Positions 20,978 to 27,500 of a stretch of 27,500 bases of DNA are shown one piece after another; position 1 is the stretch's first letter, and each line of letters opens with the position of its first letter. Source of the stretch: Chrysomallon squamiferum (taxonomy: Eukaryota > Mollusca > Gastropoda > Neomphalida > Peltospiridae); the NCBI GenBank assembly GCA_012295275.1, contig CM022670.1:34785301-34812800 (forward strand). Direction: 5' to 3'. A model generated the notes under the pieces. The model worked only from the letters and a program-made list of their open reading frames with translations. It had not been told where the DNA came from and did no database searches. The position numbers and the translations under genes are program-made.

Positions 20978-22375
20978 TAAATTTAATAAAATAAAATAAT
21001 AATAATCATAAAAAGTAAAAAGAGCTTGTTGTTTTCGGAAAGATAATTATGAATTATTAGTAATTTGCAAATACAAGTCTGCGTTTGTACGCGTTTACAC
21101 CTCTAAATGTCTGATTGCATCAATACTATGACGAATATGCAATTTGGGTCGTTATACATTTATATTTATATACACTGCACCTTAAACTGAATTGTGACCA
21201 AAGTGTAAATAAAAATTAGTCCAGCTATAGCATACTGTTCATGAAACACTGAATAGGTAAACCCGAGACTAATATAATAATTATTATGCTACAGAAACGT
21301 TTCTTAATTAGTTAATTTCCACATAGTTCAATACCACTGCTGTTCAGCTCACTTTTACGTTCTTATCGACACTTAAAAAAGAAATTTATTGACAAGGGTA
21401 AAATGTTATTTTGTGTCTCGAATTTAATCCTTAGTCAAACAAACAAGCTGCTACATACACCATCTTGAAAACGTGGTTACCCCGTATCAACACTTCCGAG
21501 TAATAGCTTAGGAAAACATTGCATTTGATACATTATTTGCTCTGTCGACATTTTTCAAAATCTTTCAGCTGAATTTTACAAAGCCTAACGATAGGTGAGA
21601 GCACAGGGGGGACCATTGGCCATTGTGACAAATCTAACATTTCAGATTTAGCGGGCAACCAGTTCTGATTAAAGTCATAGTAAAGGGTTTCACGTTATAA
21701 AGAACTGAATTATGGTTTAGATAGTCTTTTTTCGCTCCATACATAAACAGTATCTTGAACTATGTTTTCTGACATGAACTTCTGAGAAATGCAGAAGTAC
21801 TGCTTTAAACAAAGGGGATATATAACTGTATATTTTCTTCTGTTACGTAATCATTGCTTAATTTGTAAAAGTATTAAAAATGATCTTGTGTGTAAGGAAA
21901 TTCTGATATACAGGTGTATCTTTGTTTAAGATATTTATTTCTGCTCGGAATGCTGTGGACTAGAAGGTAATGAATACAGACGTAATAGATATGAACGGAA
22001 AAAGTTACACTGGAAATATTAAGTTTCAACTCGAATTTCATTAGTCAGTACAATTATTTTAGTGTTTTCTCACACATTATGGGATATAACAAATATAGAA
22101 GCTTTTTGAAACGTATTTCTGTATCTATGCTTACATCTGAATCTATATGAAATGTAAATATTATAATTCTGGACTGATATAATTACTCAAAGAAATAAAA
22201 TAATACCTGATGATATATTTTCTACAAAATAAATGACAAAAAGATGAAAACTGATGAACTATTTCTGTGATAGAGTATTTTGTTGCAATTAAATTATGAT
22301 AAATAGGATTTTTGTTCAGTGAAGTCTATTTGTAAATATTTGTTAGGATTATACACAGTGTTTTTATTCTCCATC
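20977..22375. other. Upstream flank of the CNBD2-like gene
   Basis: About 1.4 kb of AT-rich single-copy-looking DNA. It presumably contains the promoter and 5' UTR, but I cannot identify a TATA box, initiator or 5' UTR splice site with confidence. Confidence 0.45.
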
Positions 22376-22924
22376 ATGTCGACTGAAAGAAAACTTATCT
22401 CCGACATACCAGAAATAAAAGAAGAATACGAAGAAGGAGATACTGACGCTTTCACTATTCCTGAAACATCTGCAGAACCAAGGAACGAATCGGCTGCTAG
22501 GAAGGACAGTCTTGAAAGACTTTTGGTTAAAACCGCTGATGTGAGAAGAGCTTCAATTCTGGATGCAAAAATACCAGAACCAACGGATCCGTTATTAGCA
22601 GACAACGTTCGATTCAAAATTCCTTTCCTTCGAGATCCTCTGCTTTTTGAAGACGATACCCCTAACTCTAATCTTTCTGTCCGTCTGGGATTGTGTCTGT
22701 CTCGTTCTGGAAGCGACAGTCACATAAAGCTTCTTCAGAAAGAACTCAGCGAATGGCAAACCGTGTCAGCTACGAACGCCAGGACCGTAAGCGTGACTCC
22801 TAGCGTCCTTGACCGACGTAGCAAGTTGTCTCCCCGTGGAACCGGTGTGTACGTCAGAAAGAGGCGTGACAGCAGAGGTCGAGGACCTCTGTTGGCTGTT
22901 CCCAGTTTGGAACACAAGGAATCG
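22376..22924 (+). CDS. CNBD2: CNBD2-like exon 1 (residues 1-183)
   Basis: 183 codons ending AAGGAATCG|gtgaga. Without splicing, the frame would stop six codons later (RWFV). An upstream in-frame TAG lies at 22301. Acidic stretch [11 protein letters not shown] near residue 15, later [12 protein letters not shown] near 160. No domain recognised within this exon alone. Confidence 0.75.
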
Positions 22925-24553
22925 GTGAGATGGTTTGTGTAGAAACTTCTGTTGTCACTGCTAACTGAATAAATGCGTAGAGTTGATATTTCTGGTACAT
23001 TAATGATCTAGACTCGAATCAGGCAGTGGGGGAATTTGGGTATTTTTAGAAAAATAATATTTGTATTTAATTTAACAAATTTAACAAAATCTTAAATGTT
23101 ATACATATATAAATATATATATTTAGATTAAACTAATACTTAAAATTTCATTATTTCTATAAATTATAAACAGTGAAATACATTTTACAAGCATCCTCAG
23201 TACATTTCACATTAATCAGCACCTCATGGATACACATCGTTTAACATAGGGGTATTTTACAGACATTTCACTATAGGCATGAAAGTAAGCCCCGAAGTCG
23301 TGGGGTGCGATTTGGAACTGGAACTTTAAGGAAGCTTGATCTTATAACCACTAACTACAGAAGTAAGGTGATTGATGTAACACCGTAATATCAGCAAGTT
23401 CTTTTCTGGCTGAGATCAAAACGTACACTAACAAAACTTTTTGTTTTGATTTCAGGCGCTTTCAAAGTTTCAGAAAATAGCAAGACTCGTCAGAAATATT
23501 GCCAAAATATCTCTGGCACTTAAAAGGTAAGGTTAAATTATTGAGTAGAACAATACATGCATGTATAGGTGAAGCAAGGCTTGTTAGTTAATTTTTTCGT
23601 TTTCACTAGAGGTATATCTGTTGCAGCTGTTTAATCATGTATAGGACTGCAGCGATAAAACAAATAACAAATGCCCTGCTTGTTTCATAAACGTGGGAAA
23701 CGCCGCGAATAAAACGTACTGACATGATAACCAGGAAATGGGACAAGGTAAACATACGATTATCAAGTTATTCGGGAATTAAAAGATAATCGCATTATGA
23801 TAATCAACATCAACAACGCTAAAATCCTTGACTACGGATCTCGTTCTGATTCACAAATATTAAATTTCTCTTCAGCAGGGCTATTCGTTAGTGATATTTT
23901 TACAACAAAGTCTTCACTTGATAAATAAGTGTCACGACATGATTGACAATATTGTCTAAAGAAAGCAATATTGCTAAATCACGACAGTTATAATTATACT
24001 GCTTCTCTATGAAGGCTTGCTACGAATATTCTGAAACTGAGAATTATAATTATGCATAACAAAAGATGTTTCTATACGTGGCGATTGCTTACAACGACGT
24101 CTAGACAGCGACGATAACATCTGCTGAAGAACGCGGCATTGTTGTTCACTAACGTATCTTGAATTGTATCTCTTCTCTGTAAAGACTTGCTACTGCTTCT
24201 GGGTCCTTTGAAGTTAAGGATTTTTTTATATATATATACACGGACGCAGAATAAAAGGTGTTATTATGAGATCTGGGCAGTAAGTTCACATGGTTTTTAT
24301 TTAGAAAGCTGTCGCACTGAGGGGGAAGTTAATAAACAAAGATGGGCGTCATTCAAGGGAAAACGTGTTATTTGTTCTTACGTTGTTTTCTTACAATTTG
24401 GTTACAGGTGATGGGCAATGAAGTGTTGCTATTTGAAACCGGTTTTGTAAAATGAATATGAAGTCGATTATACATGTACAGTCGTTTTTGCGAAGCGTGT
24501 ATTGTAGACCATTGATCTGTTACAAGTCATTGAAACTCAGTACTCTCGCTCAG

Positions 24554-24643
<90 letters not shown>

Positions 24644-24674
24644 CTCTCTTTCTCTGTTTCTCTGAATCACTTTC

Positions 24675-24756
<82 letters not shown>

Positions 24757-24772
24757 TTTCTTTCTCTCTCTT

Positions 24773-24861
<89 letters not shown>

Positions 24862-25798
24862 GTAAATGTGTGATTGTGTTTGTACATGTGAATTTATGAA
24901 TGTCTGTCTACTTGTGAGGTCTGAAAATGAAAAAAAAAAAAAAAAAATAGAAAAGATTTAAGAAAAAAAGAAATGTAGAGATATTTTTTTTTTAATTCTT
25001 ATAGCTATGTGAAAAAGACGGAGACTGAATTCTGGTCACCTCAGGAAATGTATCTACATGTAAAGGAAGATTTAGACAAACTGTTGGCCTTCAACCCACA
25101 AAATTTCAGCAAATTTCAGCCTGTAAGCTTGGTTCTATGTGCATGTAGCTTCAGTTGTTTATGTATGTATGTGTGTATATATGTATGTATGTACGTATGT
25201 ATGTATGTATGTATACATACATACATATATATATATTTAAATATATATAAATATATATAATGTATATCAGTATGTATATTATGTATGTATGTATGTATGT
25301 ATGTATGTATGTATGTATGTATGTATGTGTGCGTGTATGCTCACTTACTATCCCATTCCTAAAAATATTAAATAATATGACATTTAACGAAATAAAATTT
25401 TACTAACATCATTTGATACAGACATTGTAAAAAATATTTTAAGATTATTACTGGCCATATAATAATTACCCTCAAAATATAACTGTAATTTTTAGAAGTA
25501 AATTTTTGTTTCAGCCAAAACGAGAAGAAAAACTTGAACGACTTTTGCACATTCCTCCCAGTCAACGCACACCTCAACATCTGAAAACAGTAAACTTACA
25601 GTCGTATTAGCATTTTCTGTAAAATTATCAGTAGATATGCTACTACAAGCCTTTCTTTTTCATATTAGTGTTATAAAATGTTTTAGTTAATCGACAGTTC
25701 AATTTATTTACGTTATATAAATTCGGTATCATTACCATTTTTGTTTTGTCGGATTTTTATTCTTGTTTCTAATTATTATCAGGGTACATTTTAACAGT

Positions 25799-25829
<31 letters not shown>

Positions 25830-25955
25830 ATATATCTCTCTCTCTTTCTCTCTCTCATTATCACTCTCAGTCTCTATGTTTCTACATCTATCTGTCTATC
25901 TGTTTGTCTGTTGTCTGTCTGTGTACCTAACTATCTATCTATATCTATCTATCTA

Positions 25956-25986
<31 letters not shown>

Positions 25987-26049
25987 TTCTATCTATCAAT
26001 CTATCTACCTATCTCTATCTATCTACCTGTCTATCTGTCTTTCTGTCTG

Positions 26050-26146
<97 letters not shown>

Positions 26147-26379
26147 GTATCTGTCTATCTATCTATCTATTTCTGTATATATCTCTATCTATATCTATTT
26201 CTATCTGTCTGTATATCTGTCTATCTATCAATCTGTGTATTTTGTGTTTTTAGTTAACATATATTATGTTAACTGTAAAATATGTTTTAGATTTTGGCGT
26301 TCATCCGAACAAACTGGTCGTTTCAAGATTACCCAGCTAACATTCAGATAGAACTCTGCAAACGACTCATCTATCAAAA
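22376..26379 (+). CDS. CNBD2: Cyclic nucleotide-binding domain-containing protein 2 (CNBD2)-like, 5' part of gene; continues past the right edge
   Basis: Five exons join in frame to encode about 300 residues: 22376..22924 (phase 0), 23456..23526 (phase 2), 25005..25122 (phase 0), 25515..25589 (phase 0) and 26291..26379 (phase 2). Residues 1-183 are an acidic then Ser/Arg-rich, probably disordered region. Residues 184-207 are a basic helix ([18 protein letters not shown]). Residues 220-246 contain [20 protein letters not shown]. Residues 253-300 have [17 protein letters not shown] and a helix ending IELCKRLIY, the usual lead-in to a cyclic-nucleotide-binding beta-roll (compare xxKPPxxRTxxxL and ELCRxLxY in CNBD2 and Rap-GEF CNB domains). 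The cAMP-binding roll itself is not in the window. In mouse, Cnbd2 (CRIS) is needed for sperm function. Start ATG at 22376 is chosen because it is the first Met after the in-frame TAG at 22301. Another CNB-domain family is possible. Confidence 0.68.
23456..23526 (+). CDS. CNBD2: CNBD2-like exon 2
   Basis: 71 bp after ttgatttcag and before CTTAAAAG|gtaagg. Encodes [18 protein letters not shown] and onward, a basic amphipathic helix. Phase 2 end pairs with the single leading base of the next exon (AG|C, Ser). Confidence 0.72.
24558..24859. repeat. About 300-bp CT array in CNBD2-like intron 2
   Basis: Two long (CT)n blocks interrupted near 24635-24690 and 24750-24780 by TTTCTC, TGTTTC and one tgaatcac. 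It is polypyrimidine on the sense strand and ends about 145 bp before exon 3. Ser/Leu and Arg/Glu open frames across it are artefacts. Confidence 0.97.
25005..25122 (+). CDS. CNBD2: CNBD2-like exon 3
   Basis: 118 bp after taattcttatag and before CAGCCT|gtaagc. Encodes [20 protein letters not shown] and then a helix rich in Leu. The frame is maintained. Confidence 0.72.
25159..25335. repeat. TATG/TATA repeat cluster in CNBD2-like intron 3
   Basis: (TATG)n 25160-25213, CATA and TA runs to 25260, then (TATG)n 25281-25328. The inversion from TATG to CATA near 25213 makes a partial hairpin. Confidence 0.95.
25515..25589 (+). CDS. CNBD2: CNBD2-like exon 4
   Basis: 25 codons after tttttgtttcag and before AAAACA|gtaaac. 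Encodes [20 protein letters not shown], the CNB-domain approach with the PPxxRT motif. The donor gtaaac is weaker than the others. Confidence 0.7.
25798..26235. repeat. CT block and long (TCTA)n/(TCTG)n array in CNBD2-like intron 4
   Basis: CT repeats to about 25858, then nearly 350 bp of TCTA with TCTG, TTTC and CAAT interruptions. The longest pure TCTA run is about 26048-26146. The array ends about 55 bp before the exon 5 acceptor. The Tyr/Leu/Ser frames here are artefacts. Confidence 0.97.
26291..26379 (+). CDS. CNBD2: CNBD2-like exon 5
   Basis: 89 bp after tatgttttag and before TATCAAAA|gtaaga. Encodes [20 protein letters not shown] and ELCKRLIYQ. Ends in phase 2, so coding must continue. 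No following exon is seen before the window ends. Confidence 0.72.
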
Positions 26380-26530
26380 GTAAGATCGTAAACAAAGATT
26401 TCAGTACATGTGTATCAGAATTTCCTTACACACAAGAACATTTTTAATACTTTTACAAATTAAGCATTGATTATGTAGGCCAGCCGCAGTCTGCTGGGTA
26501 TCCACAAATGTGACAGGTCGTCATCATTAC

Positions 26531-26563
26531 TATAAATAAATAAATAGAAAAATAAATAAATAA

Positions 26564-26597
<34 letters not shown>

Positions 26598-26741
26598 CGA
26601 TAGGTAATTTAAAGTGCCTTCACTCATAGAATTATTGTTTGGATTATTTAAAGATTTATAATAATAAATAAATAAATAAATACACCAAGAACACTTCAAA
26701 TAATAAATTTAATAATAATAATATATAAAACATGTAATTAA

Positions 26742-26772
<31 letters not shown>

Positions 26773-26775
26773 ATA
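26531..26775. repeat. AAAT and GAT microsatellites
   Basis: (AAAT)n 26533-26565, (GAT)n 26566-26597, (AAAT)n 26662-26681 and (AAAT)n about 26742-26775, with single-copy sequence between. Confidence 0.92.
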
Positions 26776-26884
26776 CATCATCCACCTTCTGAAACTTCAA
26801 ATTTGGAACTCTTTTGTAACAAGGACGTATAAACACATGTAATTCAGAACTGCTTCTTCTCAGAGACTGAAGCCAGAAGTTTTA

Positions 26885-27260
26885 ACTAGGATTTTATTCT
26901 GGAAATAGGGTCATCCACCTGTTCTGCAAGATAAACTTGATTTTATCTGGAAGGTTGTTTTTTAGTGTCAACATACATGGGACGTCGACTGTTAGTGTAC
27001 AAGAGTGGATTTTATACATGGAAATAGGTTCGTGACTGTTAGTGTACAAGATAAAGTGATTTTATACATGGAAATAGGTTGTTTGACTGTTAGTGTACAA
27101 GATAAAGTGATTTTATACACGGAAATAGGTTGTTTGACTGTTAGTGTACAAGATAAAGTGATTTTATACATGGAAATAGGTTGCGTGACTGTTAGTGTAC
27201 AAGATAAAGTGATTTTATACATGGAAATAGGTTGTTTGACTGTTAGTGTACAAGATAAAG
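26885..27260. repeat. 51-bp minisatellite, about six good copies plus degenerate copies on the left
   Basis: Unit ctgttagtgtacaag, ataaagtgattttatacatg, gaaataggttgttt repeats with 51-bp period from about 26985 to 27258. The first interval is slightly shorter. Diverged copies are visible from about 26885 (gattttattctggaaatagg). Because 51 is 17 codons, frames stay open on both strands across the array; there is no sign that either is translated. Confidence 0.95.
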
Positions 27261-27287
27261 CTAGCAAAGAAACAAATAATTTAAAAT

Positions 27288-27500
27288 AATGATAATAATA
27301 ATAATAATGACAATGATTATGACATTTATGATGATGATAATGATGATGTTGATGATGATAATGATGATGATAATAATAATAATGATTATGACATTTATGA
27401 TGAGAACGATGATATTTTATGATGAGAATGATGATGTTTTTGATGATGATGATAATAATAATAATAATAATAAATGACATTTATGATGAGAACGATGATG
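27288..27500. repeat. GAT/AAT triplet-repeat region to the window end
   Basis: Alternating AAT and GAT triplets with a longer unit containing gacatttatgatgagaacgatgat seen at least twice (near 27388 and 27475). The 51-bp array ends about 30 bp before it. Confidence 0.92.

Noticed and set aside
24452-24887. Ser/Leu-rich and Arg/Glu-rich open frames over the CT array
   Set aside because: (CT)n reads as Ser/Leu and (GA)n as Arg/Glu in any frame. The block lies inside an intron.
25876-26351. Tyr/Leu/Ser-rich open frames over the TCTA array
   Set aside because: Tetranucleotide repeat artefact. Only the last part (26291-26351) is real exon, and that is read in the spliced frame of the CNBD2-like gene.
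27005-27480. Regular repeat protein suggested by the 51-bp array on both strands
   Set aside because: Open on both strands because the period is divisible by three. No start, splice or codon-bias support.

Overview
This is eukaryotic, metazoan genomic DNA: AT-rich, full of microsatellites, with small coding exons bounded by clear GT-AG splice sites and no bacterial-style gene packing. The gene families (an eglin-type serine protease inhibitor with introns, a thioester/alpha-2-macroglobulin family protein and a CNBD2-like cyclic-nucleotide-binding protein), together with long CATA/TATG/TCTA/GT/CT arrays, suggest a lophotrochozoan, most likely a mollusc and perhaps a cephalopod. The species guess is inference only.

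Layout. (1) 1-2840, minus strand: two internal exons of a large gene that runs off the left edge. One is an Asn/Arg/Pro-rich exon with no Met and no Cys (2840-2019). It splices in matching phase to an exon (1340 to about 1155) that looks like the first macroglobulin domain of a CD109/A2M/TEP-type protein. The 3' end of that exon and the start of its intron are amplified into a minisatellite of 20 copies of 58 bp (about 30-1187). (2) 2841-14740: about 12 kb in which I find no convincing gene. It holds simple repeats, homopolymer runs, two adjacent hairpin-forming palindromes (9705-9912) and possible degenerate SINE fragments. (3) 14884-16498, plus strand: a complete three-exon gene for a 67-residue potato-inhibitor-I/eglin-type inhibitor, with an AATAAA at 16775. 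(4) 16800-22300: non-coding DNA with CT, AAT/ATT and poly-A tracts. (5) 22376-26379 and beyond, plus strand: five exons of a CNBD2-like gene encoding about 300 residues up to the helical entrance of a cyclic-nucleotide-binding domain. The beta-roll would lie past the right edge. Its introns carry very long CT, TATG and TCTA arrays, and the last visible intron carries a 51-bp minisatellite (about 26885-27260) followed by GAT/AAT repeats to the window end.

The three genes do not form a pathway. Each is an independent animal transcription unit, and the first is transcribed opposite to the other two. The long open frames over CT, GT, TCTA, AAT or minisatellite DNA are repeat artefacts and are not annotated as genes. 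The most unusual structure is the first minisatellite, which has multiplied a coding exon end together with its apparent splice donor.
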